This document shows, in pieces, positions 27,818 to 35,883 of a DNA stretch of 64,000 nucleotides. Source of the stretch: Beijerinckia sp. 28-YEA-48 (GTDB taxonomy: Bacteria > Pseudomonadota > Alphaproteobacteria > Rhizobiales > Beijerinckiaceae); the NCBI RefSeq assembly GCF_900104955.1, contig NZ_FNSI01000001.1, positions 3,630,001 to 3,694,000 on the forward strand, in the 5' to 3' direction. Each line of letters starts with the position of its first letter. Position 1 is the stretch's first letter. The notes beneath the pieces are model-generated. The model did no database searches. It was not told where the DNA came from and was given only the letters and a program-made list of their open reading frames with translations. Both the position numbers and the translations under genes were made by a program.

Positions 27818-29062
27818 TCAGGCCGCTTTCAGATTACCATACTTGATCAGGTTCTGCTTCTGGCCTTCGTTGCGCGGCGGCAGATTGAACAGCCGCGCGG
27901 CGGTGCCGCCCAGAATGTTGTGCTTGGCCTTCTCGCTGACGAAGGGCAGATCCCAGATCGTCGATGGCAGATCGAAATCCCAATGCGGATAGTCGGAGGC
28001 GTAGAGCAATTGCGTTTCCGCATTGATCATGCGGAACGTCGTCTCCAGCGCGCCCATGTCCTGGATTTCCATCGGTTGCGACGAGTAAAACATGTCGCGC
28101 ATATAGTCCGACGGCTTTTTCTTCAGGATCGGGCATTCGGACGGGCGCAGCAGATATTCGTGATCGAGCTTCTGCATCAGGAAGGGGATCCAGGCGAGGC
28201 CCGCTTCGATCCAGAGCACCGGCAGTTTCGGGAAGCGCTCGCCCATGCCGTTCACCACCCAATTGGTGCAGTGAAGGATGTTGTACCAGCTGAAGCCCAG
28301 CGCATGGGCGGCGATGAAGCGGTTGCAGCTCTGGAACGTCTGGCTGCCCCAGTTCGGGCCGGAGTGGAAGGCCAGCGCCAGGCCCCGCTCCTCGATGGCG
28401 CGATAGACCTTCATATAGGCATTGTCATAGACCGGCATGCGCTCGCGCACGGTGGTGACCATGAAGCCACCGACACCCTTGCGGCCGCCGAAGGTTTCGA
28501 CCATGCGCAGGCAGCCATCCGGATCGCTGAACGGCAGGCAGAGCATGGTGTACATGCGCCCGCCCGTGTCCGGGATCACCTTCTCGGTCACCCAGCGCGC
28601 ATAGGCCCAGCACAGTTCGAATTCCATTTCCTTCTGCGGATGCATGCCAATGTTGAGCATGCCCGTCGGGAACAGGCAGGAGTAATCGACGCCCATGGCG
28701 TCCATCCAGCGCTCGCCGATCTGCACGTCGCGGACGCGGTGGTTCTCGGTCTTCTCCGAGGCGCGCAGCGGATAGCGCGTCACGCGACCGCCCATGTCCT
28801 GATAGCCGAAGGTGCCGGGCATGACGGAGCCGCGGCTGCCCTTGGCGCCGGCGGCCATGGCGAGCTGCTTGAAAACCTCATTCTCCATGAAGGGGAGAAT
28901 TTCCGAGAGATGTTCATTCTCATAATGATGGGCGTCGCAATCGACGATCAGCACATCCTCGAACTTGCGGTCGCGGGCCTGTTTGGCCGCATGCGCCAGC
29001 AGTTTGCTGGTGTTCAGTTCCTCAACCGATACGCGACGGCCGCGATCAGAAATCAAATCCAT
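27818..29062 (-). CDS. amidohydrolase-family metal-dependent hydrolase
   Basis: This 414-residue protein belongs to the amidohydrolase-2 (ACMSD-like) TIM-barrel group. Metal-site candidates are DCDAHHYE at 41-48, the mid-barrel LAFHSGPN histidine and the late YASDYPHWD aspartate. Family members decarboxylate or hydrolyse aromatic or cyclic acids. It is the last gene of an operon with a Rieske protein and an Ala/Lys-rich protein, and a terminator follows. Its pairing with a Rieske ferredoxin suggests a pathway with an oxygenase step, but no oxygenase is in view. Confidence 0.85.
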   Translation of the reverse strand: MDLISDRGRRVSVEELNTSKLLAHAAKQARDRKFEDVLIVDCDAHHYENEHLSEILPFMENEVFKQLAMAAGAKGSRGSVMPGTFGYQDMGGRVTRYPLRASEKTENHRVRDVQIGERWMDAMGVDYSCLFPTGMLNIGMHPQKEMEFELCWAYARWVTEKVIPDTGGRMYTMLCLPFSDPDGCLRMVETFGGRKGVGGFMVTTVRERMPVYDNAYMKVYRAIEERGLALAFHSGPNWGSQTFQSCNRFIAAHALGFSWYNILHCTNWVVNGMGERFPKLPVLWIEAGLAWIPFLMQKLDHEYLLRPSECPILKKKPSDYMRDMFYSSQPMEIQDMGALETTFRMINAETQLLYASDYPHWDFDLPSTIWDLPFVSEKAKHNILGGTAARLFNLPPRNEGQKQNLIKYGNLKAA

Positions 29063-29123
29063 GGCGTAGTCCTTCCCAGAATCTTTTTGCCCAAATCTTA
29101 TCGCTCAATCCATCCGCTCGAAC

Positions 29124-29759
29124 TTATCGCGAGCTCCAGCTCTGCCAGAGCCCCAGTTCGAAAACCTGCAGATCGACCGCTTTCAACAGCGCCCCGCACA
29201 GCACCATCACATCGGTGGCATTCACCGCGGAGGGCTGGCCGATGGCGCCAAAGCGATGGCCCAAATCGTTATTGGCGCTGTAGAGCCGGCACACGGCTGA
29301 TATCAGCGCCTGCTGCGCATGCGGCTGGAATTTCTCGAAGTCACCGTCGCGCAAGGATTTCTCGATTTCCTGGGCGAGAGCCACGGCGCGTGCCGAGATT
29401 TCGTTCTCGACGATCTCGACGGGCGCTGGAATCTTGCGCAGCACTTCGACTTGCGGCGCGTCGCCGCCGTTCTTCTTGCGCGCGACGGAGCGCGCCGCCT
29501 CGGTGCCAGGCTGAATGCCCTGGTACATGGCTTTGGCGAAGGCGGTCTTATCGGCCGCCGATGGCTCAGCCATCGCCTTCTTCGCCGCAACCTTCTTCAC
29601 GATGGCCTTGCTCGACGAGGCTTTCTTCCCAGCCTTTGCCGCAGTTGGCTTGGCCACAGGCGGCTTGGCCGCAGTTGCCTTGGCCCGAGTTGCCTTGGCT
29701 GAAATTGACTTGGCCACCGAGCGGGCCGGCGGCGGCGCTTTACGCGACGACATAGACAT
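29124..29759 (-). CDS. Ala/Lys-rich N-terminus protein of unknown function, middle gene of Rieske/amidohydrolase operon
   Basis: The start lies inside the end of the Rieske gene: ATG at 29759, or ATG at 29753 two codons later. The first 65 residues are a histone-H1-like run of AKA/AAKP repeats, basic and disordered. From about residue 75 a folded domain follows (QPGTEAARSVARK, then VEIVENEISARAVALAQEIE, and a helical C-terminus ending LGLWQSWSSR). I recognise no family. The tail would suit binding to nucleic acid or an acidic surface. The conserved gene order suggests that the C-terminal domain works with the amidohydrolase. Confidence 0.75.
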   Translation of the reverse strand: MSMSSRKAPPPARSVAKSISAKATRAKATAAKPPVAKPTAAKAGKKASSSKAIVKKVAAKKAMAEPSAADKTAFAKAMYQGIQPGTEAARSVARKKNGGDAPQVEVLRKIPAPVEIVENEISARAVALAQEIEKSLRDGDFEKFQPHAQQALISAVCRLYSANNDLGHRFGAIGQPSAVNATDVMVLCGALLKAVDLQVFELGLWQSWSSR

Positions 29760-30105
29760 CGCCGCTCTTCTCGATGACCTGATACTTGCGCAGGCGGATG
29801 CGCTTGTCGGCGACGTGGCAGCCGGTGCGCATGTCATATTCATAACCATGCCAGGGGCAGACGAAGTTCATGTCTTTCTCCGAGAAGGACAGACCCATCG
29901 AGCTTTTGTCGGGGCGCAGATGCTCTTCGACCTTGGCGATGGTCAGGCCTTCGCAGGCTGGACCGCCCTGGTGCAGGCAATAATTGGAATAGGCGAAATA
30001 CTCGCCCTCATGCTTGAACACGCCGACTTCGTCCTCGCCGAGGCGGATGATCTGGCGCTCGCCGTTCTTGAACTCCGACGATTTGCAGACGAACTGCTCA
30101 GCCAT
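29740..30105 (-). CDS. Rieske 2Fe-2S ferredoxin-like protein
   Basis: From the ATG at 30105, after GGGAGAG, the protein is 121 residues. The cluster ligands are CLH (within NYCLHQGG) and CPWHG, the C-x-H...C-x2-H pattern, with the family's GVFKHEGEYFAYSN strand before them. Stand-alone Rieske proteins pass electrons to oxygenases or act as small redox subunits. It is the first gene of the operon with the Ala/Lys-rich protein and the amidohydrolase, and it overlaps the former. Confidence 0.9.
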   Translation of the reverse strand: MAEQFVCKSSEFKNGERQIIRLGEDEVGVFKHEGEYFAYSNYCLHQGGPACEGLTIAKVEEHLRPDKSSMGLSFSEKDMNFVCPWHGYEYDMRTGCHVADKRIRLRKYQVIEKSGDVYVVA

Positions 30106-30480
30106 TGTTAATCTCTCCCTAGACTTTCCCCTGGGGGGCTTTCGATTGGGGAGCAGTATCGCCCTGGTGCGACGGATGTCCAAAACAATCCATGTCCAGG
30201 AGGCCAAAGTTTTTCTTTGGTCTAAATTCAGTCCATGCCTTTTTGCGGTGCAGCATCAAGCAAAAGCGCGGTGTCATCCCGGACGCGAAGCGATCCGGGA
30301 ACCAGGGGCGCGTGACGAGTGCCTGTCGCGACACGCTGAAGCGCGCGACATAACCGCGATTGAAGGCTGAACCACTCGCCCCTGGTTCCCGGATCACGCT
30401 GCGCGTGTCCGGGATGACACCGAGGTTTCGACGCATTCTGTCAGCGCTTGATGACACCGAGGCTGCGAACCCCATTCCGG
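30106..30480. other. intergenic region holding a repeat pair
   Basis: This stretch of 375 bases between the Rieske operon and the LysR stop contains the facing repeats at 30271-30421. It must also hold the Rieske promoter in its left part. No gene is supported. Confidence 0.6.
30271..30421. repeat. inverted pair of palindromic repeats, no gene inside
   Basis: Left copy 30271-30310 (GTGTCATCCCGGACGCG...CCAGGGGC) and right copy 30379-30421 are reverse complements. The 68-base interior shares CTGAAGCGCGC and GATTGA with the pair at 24962-25108, so both derive from one ancestral element. Confidence 0.75.
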
Positions 30481-31404
30481 CTAAGTCAGGCGGCGGGCCC
30501 AGGGCTTCGTGCGCTCCAACATGGCTTCCACCAGGCGCTCGATATGGGCGTCGACCTGGGCATCATCGAGCGCCGAGCGGGCATTGCGGCGGCGGGCGAC
30601 ATAGAGCGTCCAGGTGAGCGCCGGCCGGTCGATCCGCCGAGCGGCCAGGCTGCCGCTGCGCAGCTCCTTGGACACCAGGCTGTAAGGCAGGATCGTCGCC
30701 GCCGTGCCCCGCGCCACCATGGTTTTCATGGTCAACATCGAATGCACTTCGTAGGCGACGTTGACGTTGAGCGACAGGCGCCGCGCCTCGGTTTCGACGA
30801 TGTGGCGTAAAATGCCGCGTTCGCCGCCGATGGCCAGATCATAGCGCAGCGCCTCGGCGAAACTGACGGTTTCGCTCGCCGGCTGCTTGTCGGGCGCCGT
30901 CACCAGCAGCAGATCCTCTTCGAGCAAGGCGCGCCGGACGAGGTCGGGCCGGTCGTCGATATTGTAGAGGAAGGTGATGTCGACCTGATCGTGCGCCAGC
31001 GCATCGAGCAGCACGGGCGTGCGCTCTTCGACCAGGCTGATGGCGAGATCGGGCAGGCGCTTTTCCGCATCCATCAGAATGTCGGGGCCAAGCATGATCA
31101 CCATGCTCGAATTGACGCCGAGGCGCAGATGCTCCTGCTTTTGCGCATTGAGCGCCCGCACATCGCGCGCCGCCTGCTCCACTTCGCCGAGAATGCGCTG
31201 CGCCCGTTCATAGAGCAGTTTGCCGGCCGGCGTCGCGGTGACGCCGCGCGAATGGCGCAGGATGAGCGCGACGCCCAGCTCCTCTTCGAGCTGGCGGATC
31301 TGCGCGCCCAGCGCCGGCTGCGCCAGATGCAAAGCCTCCGCCGCCGCCGTCATCGTGCCGGCGTCGATCACTTTGATAAAATAGCCGAGTTGACGGAGAT
31401 TGAT
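30481..31404 (-). CDS. LysR-family regulator, apparent ATC start codon
   Basis: The sequence from 31404 reads I-NLRQLGYFIKVIDAGTMT, which is the standard LysR N-terminus with Ile in place of the initiator Met. The frame has a TAA 27 bases upstream and no ATG, GTG or TTG between. GGGAGG lies five bases before the ATC. The nearest GTG (31371) would remove half of the first helix of the HTH. The call is therefore ATC initiation, 307 residues, with a C-terminal effector domain (LLLVTAPDK region). It follows nikR by about 30 bases on the same strand. Its target is unknown. Confidence 0.8.
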   Translation of the reverse strand: MNLRQLGYFIKVIDAGTMTAAAEALHLAQPALGAQIRQLEEELGVALILRHSRGVTATPAGKLLYERAQRILGEVEQAARDVRALNAQKQEHLRLGVNSSMVIMLGPDILMDAEKRLPDLAISLVEERTPVLLDALAHDQVDITFLYNIDDRPDLVRRALLEEDLLLVTAPDKQPASETVSFAEALRYDLAIGGERGILRHIVETEARRLSLNVNVAYEVHSMLTMKTMVARGTAATILPYSLVSKELRSGSLAARRIDRPALTWTLYVARRRNARSALDDAQVDAHIERLVEAMLERTKPWARRLT

Positions 31405-31435
31405 GGTGTCCTCCCGGGTCTGTCTCCGCCTTTAT

Positions 31436-31903
31436 TTAAAGCGCCGGGGTTGAATGGCTGTGGCTGTGGCCATGGTCGCCGTGGCTGTGGCGATGGCCGC
31501 CCGCCACCATCGGCACGATGTTGATCTGGCCGAAGCGCACGCCGCGCTCGGCGATGGTGTTTTCGGCCAGCTTGCGCACCTCGGCCGTTGGCCCCTTGAG
31601 CAGGGTCACCTCCATGCAATTGCGGTGATCGAGCCTCGTGCGCATGGAGGAAATGGTGAGGTCGTGGTGGTCGTGCTGGGCCTTGTCGAGGCGCAGCGCC
31701 AGATCGCGGCCGTCATAATCATAGACATAGCTGACGGCGGCGACGCATTCCGGCGTCTCGACCCCGGCGCCCTCGGCACGCACCAGGGCATCGCGCACCA
31801 GGTCGCGGATCGCCTCGGAGCGGTTGGAATAGCCGTTCTTGCCCATGAAGGTATCGATCGCGGCGGCGATGGCATCGTCGAGGCTGATGGTGAGGCGCTG
31901 CAT
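31436..31903 (-). CDS. NikR-family nickel-responsive regulator with altered metal site
   Basis: The N-terminal ribbon-helix-helix (MQRLTISLDD, NRSEAIRDLVRDAL) and the C-terminal ACT-like domain are complete in 155 residues. Compared with E. coli NikR, His77 and Cys96 are kept, but the His87 and His89 positions are Arg88 and Arg90. The C-terminus adds a His-rich tail (HRHSHGDHGHSHSHS). Nickel repression of an importer is the family role. With two of four high-affinity ligands missing, metal response may differ. No nickel transporter is in view. Confidence 0.88.
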   Translation of the reverse strand: MQRLTISLDDAIAAAIDTFMGKNGYSNRSEAIRDLVRDALVRAEGAGVETPECVAAVSYVYDYDGRDLALRLDKAQHDHHDLTISSMRTRLDHRNCMEVTLLKGPTAEVRKLAENTIAERGVRFGQINIVPMVAGGHRHSHGDHGHSHSHSTPAL

Positions 31904-32114
31904 ATTCGTCTCCGGGCGGCATTTTCGGCGTTCAGGCCGGTGTTTTGGACCGGGATTCTTCTAGCAGAACGGCGCGCCAAAGGGCACCAGCCCCCGGCCC
32001 GGCCGAGGAAGCCCGTTTCGGGATATTTTCCGGACCATTTCTTGACTGAATTTCCGCCGAACACCCCGCCGCCATCTTGCGCAAATCAGCCGGCTATGGC
32101 TATCGTCGCCGCGC

Positions 32115-32188
32115 GCGGGCGTAGTTCAATGGTAGAACGGAAGCTTCCCAAGCTTCATACGAGGGTTCGATTCCCTTCGCCCGCTCCA
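32115..32188 (+). tRNA. tRNA-Gly (anticodon CCC)
   Basis: A full cloverleaf is visible: acceptor GCGGGCG/CGCCCGC, D-arm GTTC...GAAC, anticodon loop TTCCCAA with CCC, T-arm AGGGTTCGATTCCCT, and encoded CCA. Its 3' half is repeated at 33918-33965, which makes it the attachment site of an island. Confidence 0.96.
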
Positions 32189-32288
32189 TTCCGCCCTCAT
32201 CCTGCAAGCGAGGACACAGCTGCGCTATCGTGCTGCCGATAGAGCGCAATGTATGATCGACGCATGTAAATAAAGTGCATTTGCGCCG

Positions 32289-32373
32289 ACGCAACGGCAG
32301 GATTCGAACCTGCACCTCCTCGGCCAGAGAGTATGTAGAAACCGAGGGCTCTATCCAGTTGAGCTACGCTGCG
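32289..32373 (-). tRNA. tRNA-Arg-like sequence with an expanded anticodon loop (possible pseudo-tRNA)
   Basis: On the minus strand the acceptor CGCAGCG pairs with CGTTGCG (one G-T pair), followed by TA, D-arm GCTC/GAGC, anticodon stem CTCGG/CCGAG and T-arm GCAGG-TTCGAAT-CCTGC. The anticodon loop is 18 bases instead of 7. Its first part, TTTCTAC, resembles a TCT (Arg) loop with 11 extra bases behind it. No CCA is encoded. It may be a decayed tRNA of the island or a tRNA with a short insertion. Confidence 0.55.
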
Positions 32374-32447
32374 GGCGCGCTCAATGATGTATGCGGATGG
32401 AAGCGCTCGAAGTTGACGGCAACTTTTTCGGTTCCTGGAAATTGACG

Positions 32448-33707
32448 TTAATTTTCTTCTTTTTCGGATTTAATGTCGATTCCGTTGGCGCGAGCGGCCC
32501 GCACCGTCTGTCCATGCTCGATATCGAGAGTAGCCGTCGATTTGCCGTTCCTAATCATGTCGAACAGGCTGTCGATTTGCTCGGGCTTCCATCGGCTGAT
32601 CGCCTCCATGAGCATACCATTCCATTGCTCTTCGGTCATTTGGTCGATGTGTACTTGCCGAGGCCCATATTTGGCTTGCGCCTCTTCGTAGCTTTTTTCT
32701 TCGTGTTTGATGCGCGCGTTCAGCAGCTGAAGTGCGATGTCTGAGAGGCTAGGTTTCTGAAGGATGCCCTTGCACAGAGCAATCGTGTTCACGCTCAATT
32801 GCATTTGCTCCTTCACGTCTTGAAAGTTATCGTCAGGGTCATAATTCTCCTCAAAGTGGTCCTTCTGCTTCCGACTCTCACTACGGGCATATCGATTGAT
32901 GGCACCGGCCAACCCTTCGTCAGAACGCCCGCTGACAGCTTCAAACATCAGACTGCATAGCGCAGAAAAGTCTGAGCCCGGAGTCGTGACTAGCTTCGGG
33001 CCGTCCCACGCCCAGCACATACGGTAAACGTTCTCTACGAGGTCCCTCCGTTGGTCGTTTCCGAACAGAAGAAGCTTCTCCGGCTCAATGTCAGCGACCT
33101 CGTGCTGAATATCGAGAACGCCCACGCACACCCGCAATTCGTCGATTAGGTCGCTCAAAAATTGCAAAGGGCCAGGTTCGAGCTTGTAGTAAGCCGAACG
33201 ATAGCGATCATAGTCGTTTTTAAAGTACTCCTCAGCCTCGTCGAGCGCTGACGCTGCTTCGCGTACAAGGCTCGCTGCGCGTCTCAGTTTTTCTTTTGCT
33301 TCACGAAGCTGGCGGTCGCGTCTCGCGGAGGTAGCTCTGAACTTGAAGTCATTGCGGCAACTGTCGATGGCGCCGACGAGCCCGCGCGCATTTCTAAGGC
33401 GAGCTTCCTTGCTAAAGAAGCTGGCTATCGACGGCAGCAAATTTGCAAGCTGGTGAAAGAATACCTTGTTTTCCTCAAGATGTAGGGCCGCTTCCATTTC
33501 CGTAATGTCGGCGCGTACCAGTGCGTGCAATGTATGAGGCTGGAGATAGTCCGAAGCCTCGGGCAAAAGCGTATCTGCGTACTCAAACACCTTACTATGG
33601 TCGTCGGGGTAGTAGCGGCAGCCCTGCATGAGAGTTTTGATATCTTCAAATGTCAGGGTTTCGGATACAAGAAGCCGCGTAATGTCACGATCTACTGGTT
33701 GCACCAA
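32448..33707 (-). CDS. unknown 419-residue island protein
   Basis: The protein is soluble and acidic overall, with no signal peptide or membrane helix. Residues about 125-165 form a charged helix likely to be coiled coil (RRDRQLREAKEKLRRAAS). The C-terminal third contains EEQWNGMLMEAISRWKPEQ and ends in a Lys/Glu tail. I recognise no family. It is the only protein gene of the tRNA-Gly island and is AT-richer than its surroundings, which points to acquisition. Lone cargo of small tRNA islands is often defensive or anti-phage. That is inference only. Confidence 0.75.
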   Translation of the reverse strand: MVQPVDRDITRLLVSETLTFEDIKTLMQGCRYYPDDHSKVFEYADTLLPEASDYLQPHTLHALVRADITEMEAALHLEENKVFFHQLANLLPSIASFFSKEARLRNARGLVGAIDSCRNDFKFRATSARRDRQLREAKEKLRRAASLVREAASALDEAEEYFKNDYDRYRSAYYKLEPGPLQFLSDLIDELRVCVGVLDIQHEVADIEPEKLLLFGNDQRRDLVENVYRMCWAWDGPKLVTTPGSDFSALCSLMFEAVSGRSDEGLAGAINRYARSESRKQKDHFEENYDPDDNFQDVKEQMQLSVNTIALCKGILQKPSLSDIALQLLNARIKHEEKSYEEAQAKYGPRQVHIDQMTEEQWNGMLMEAISRWKPEQIDSLFDMIRNGKSTATLDIEHGQTVRAARANGIDIKSEKEEN

Positions 33708-33917
33708 AGTCGGTCACCTCCCGACATTAATTTAGCGCCAATGCAGGACATGACGTTAGTCTGCCTTCGGAGGAAGAATAGAGGCCAAGCTCTCCTCTTT
33801 TGCGCGCTTTGTTAAGCTCATGCTGACGACCTTTCGACGAGAACATCATTGTGCCCAATAATTCTACGTAACGCATCACTATCCTTAGCAAAGCGGGTCA
33901 AAAAGCCTCAAGATTTC

Positions 33918-33965
33918 TCCCAAGCTTCATACGAGGGTTCGGTTCGATTCCCTTCGCCCGCTCCA
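33918..33965. repeat. attR-like partial tRNA-Gly duplicate
   Basis: TCCCAAGCTTCATACGAGG and the rest of the tRNA-Gly 3' half through TCCA are repeated here in direct orientation. They are identical to 32146-32188 except for five inserted bases (GTTCG). It marks the right end of the island. Confidence 0.85.
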
Positions 33966-33985
33966 CTACTTCGAATCGAGATTGC

Positions 33986-34972
33986 TTAGCGCCCGACCAC
34001 GCTCTTCACCGCCTTCGCGCCCGCAATCTTGCGCGCGCATTCCAAAAACCGCTCTGCAAGCGGTGTGAGCGTGCGATCTTTCACAGTGACGATGCCGACA
34101 GGTGCAGGCGGTGATGCAAGCGCCACCGGCAGCGCTTTGATCGGCATGTTGGGCCTTCCGTACCGCATCACCGAGGACGGGACGAGACCGACCCAACGGC
34201 CGGTGGCGATGAGCCGCATATAGAGGTGGAGGGACACCGTCGTCGCCGTTGCGATGGGCGGTTCGACGCCGCTCATTCGAAACGTCTCGTCTTGCAGCGA
34301 GCGCGCCAGGCTGCCTGGTTCCGCCAGCACCCAGGGCACCTGCATCATATCGGCGAGCGCGATATTGCGGCGTCGCGCCCACGGACTGTCCGTGCTGGCG
34401 ACAACCACATTGGGTTCATCGAAAAGCGTTTCGGCGACGAGATCGGGCTCGTTCAGATCAACGCTTTGACGGCCGAGGACCAGCTCAACTTTTCGATCGC
34501 GCAGCTTGTCATATTGCTGGGTGGCGATGTCTTCGTGAAAGATGTGGAGGATGGCGCGTGGATAGTCGCGCGCGAATTGCTCGAGGATCACCGGCAAGAT
34601 GCCCGAATCGATGACGATGGATGTGCTGATGCGCAGGTCGCCGGCATCGGGCTGGCGAATGGCGTCGATCACTTGCAGGCCCTTGCGCATCTCATCGAAC
34701 ACGGCGACGCCGGACTTGAGAAGCGCCTGCCCATAATGCGTCGGCTCGACACCTGAGATGCTGCGGTCGAACAGTTTGACCCCGAGATTGCGCTCCAGCT
34801 CCGAAATCGTTTTCGAGACGACGGGATAGGACACGGCCAGCTGCTCGGCGGCCCGGGTCATGCTGCCCGCTTCGGCCACGGCCAGGACGATATGCAGGTC
34901 GCGCAGCTTCACCCGGCGACCGACCCGGTCCATCCACTTCTGGCCTAGCTGTTTGCCTAGGGGTATCTCCAT
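33986..34972 (-). CDS. LysR-family regulator, divergent to alpha/beta hydrolase
   Basis: The winged helix (VKLRDLHIVLAVAEAGSMTRAAEQLAVSY is split by the family's conserved AAEQL) and the C-terminal effector domain are complete in 328 residues from the ATG at 34972; ATG at 34933 is an alternative. It is transcribed away from the alpha/beta hydrolase gene 95 bases off, the usual layout of a LysR gene and its target. The inducer is unknown. Confidence 0.88.
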   Translation of the reverse strand: MEIPLGKQLGQKWMDRVGRRVKLRDLHIVLAVAEAGSMTRAAEQLAVSYPVVSKTISELERNLGVKLFDRSISGVEPTHYGQALLKSGVAVFDEMRKGLQVIDAIRQPDAGDLRISTSIVIDSGILPVILEQFARDYPRAILHIFHEDIATQQYDKLRDRKVELVLGRQSVDLNEPDLVAETLFDEPNVVVASTDSPWARRRNIALADMMQVPWVLAEPGSLARSLQDETFRMSGVEPPIATATTVSLHLYMRLIATGRWVGLVPSSVMRYGRPNMPIKALPVALASPPAPVGIVTVKDRTLTPLAERFLECARKIAGAKAVKSVVGR

Positions 34973-35067
34973 ATAACAGAACTAAACAACTATCCCTCTC
35001 TCTGGCAAGAAGAATGCGTCAGGTCGATGCGGATTGTCCGCGAGGACCTCAGCCAAGGGAGATTAAG

Positions 35068-35772
35068 ATGTCTAAGACTGCAGCTTCAAAGCCCACAGTG
35101 GTTCTCGTTCATGGTGGTTTCGTCGATGGCGCCGGTTGGGAAGGCGTCTACAAGATCCTGAAGAAGGACGGCTACGAGGTCAGCATCGTGCAAAACCCGA
35201 CGACCTCGCTCGCCGATGACGTCGCCGCGACCAAGCTCGCGATCAGCCAGGTGGACGGCCCCGTGGTCCTCGTCGGCCACTCGTATGGTGGCGTCGTGAT
35301 CACCGAGACCGGCACGGACCCGAAGGTCGCCGGCCTCGTCTACATCACCGCCTTCGCGCCCGACCAAGGCGAGTCCGTTCAGACCCTGATCGCCAACCCG
35401 CCGCCCGGCGCGCCCGTGCCGCCGATCCTGCCGCCAGTCAACGGCTTCCTCTTCCTCGATCGCACGAAATTCCGTGACGCCTTCGCCGGCGATGTCAGCG
35501 AAGCTCAGGCGAGCTTCATGGCGGACTCGCAAGTGCCGTGGGGCGTGGAAGCGCTCGCCGGGGCCGTGACCGAACCGGCGTGGAAGTCGAAGCCGAGCTT
35601 CTATCTCGTGGCAACCGACGACAAGATGATCCCGCCTCCGGCCCAGCGCCAGATGGCAGCACGCGCCGGTGCGACCGTGAGCGAAGCCGCCGGTAGCCAT
35701 GCGATCTACGTCTCGAAGCCGCAGGCCGTCGCCGATCTGATCGAACAGGCCGCGCAGCGCATCGCCGCTTAA
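35068..35772 (+). CDS. alpha/beta hydrolase, EstC/RsbQ-like
   Basis: From the ATG at 35068, after AAGGGAG, the protein is 234 residues. The lid-less alpha/beta fold shows the oxyanion region VLVHGGFVDG, the nucleophile elbow GHSYGG, and the catalytic His in GSHAIYVSKPQ. It resembles small esterases of the salicylate/pheophorbide-esterase-like group. The substrate is not readable. The divergent LysR gene is the likely regulator, and a terminator follows. Confidence 0.88.
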   Translation: MSKTAASKPTVVLVHGGFVDGAGWEGVYKILKKDGYEVSIVQNPTTSLADDVAATKLAISQVDGPVVLVGHSYGGVVITETGTDPKVAGLVYITAFAPDQGESVQTLIANPPPGAPVPPILPPVNGFLFLDRTKFRDAFAGDVSEAQASFMADSQVPWGVEALAGAVTEPAWKSKPSFYLVATDDKMIPPPAQRQMAARAGATVSEAAGSHAIYVSKPQAVADLIEQAAQRIAA

Positions 35773-35793
35773 TGCTTCCGATTTCTGCAACCG

Positions 35794-35829
35794 AAAATGC
35801 CACCAGCACGTAAAGGCTGGTGGCATTTT
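35794..35829. terminator. bidirectional terminator between convergent genes
   Basis: Arms AAAATGCCACCAGC and GCTGGTGGCATTTT form a 14-base-pair perfect stem with A and T runs on either side. It lies between the alpha/beta hydrolase and the convergent argininosuccinate-lyase-like gene and can act on both strands. Confidence 0.85.
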
Positions 35830-35883
35830 CATGCTTTCAACACGTCGCTCTATACGACGCTTATCTAAGATTGTGACTTGTAT

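Larger units (their letters stand above)
32146..33965. mobile_element. small genomic island in tRNA-Gly
   Basis: The 3' 43 bases of tRNA-Gly (32146-32188) recur at 33918-33965 as a fragment with no 5' half. Between them lie AT-richer DNA, a tRNA-like sequence and one 419-residue gene. This is the footprint of site-specific integration with an intact tRNA restored at one end. No integrase remains, so the island is a non-autonomous or decayed element. The distal copy has a 5-base tandem duplication (GTTCG) in the T-loop. Confidence 0.75.

Noticed and set aside
32100..32315. Minus-strand frame containing MERAKGIEPSYEAWEAS
   Set aside because: It is the antisense translation of the tRNA-Gly gene, a well-known annotation artefact.
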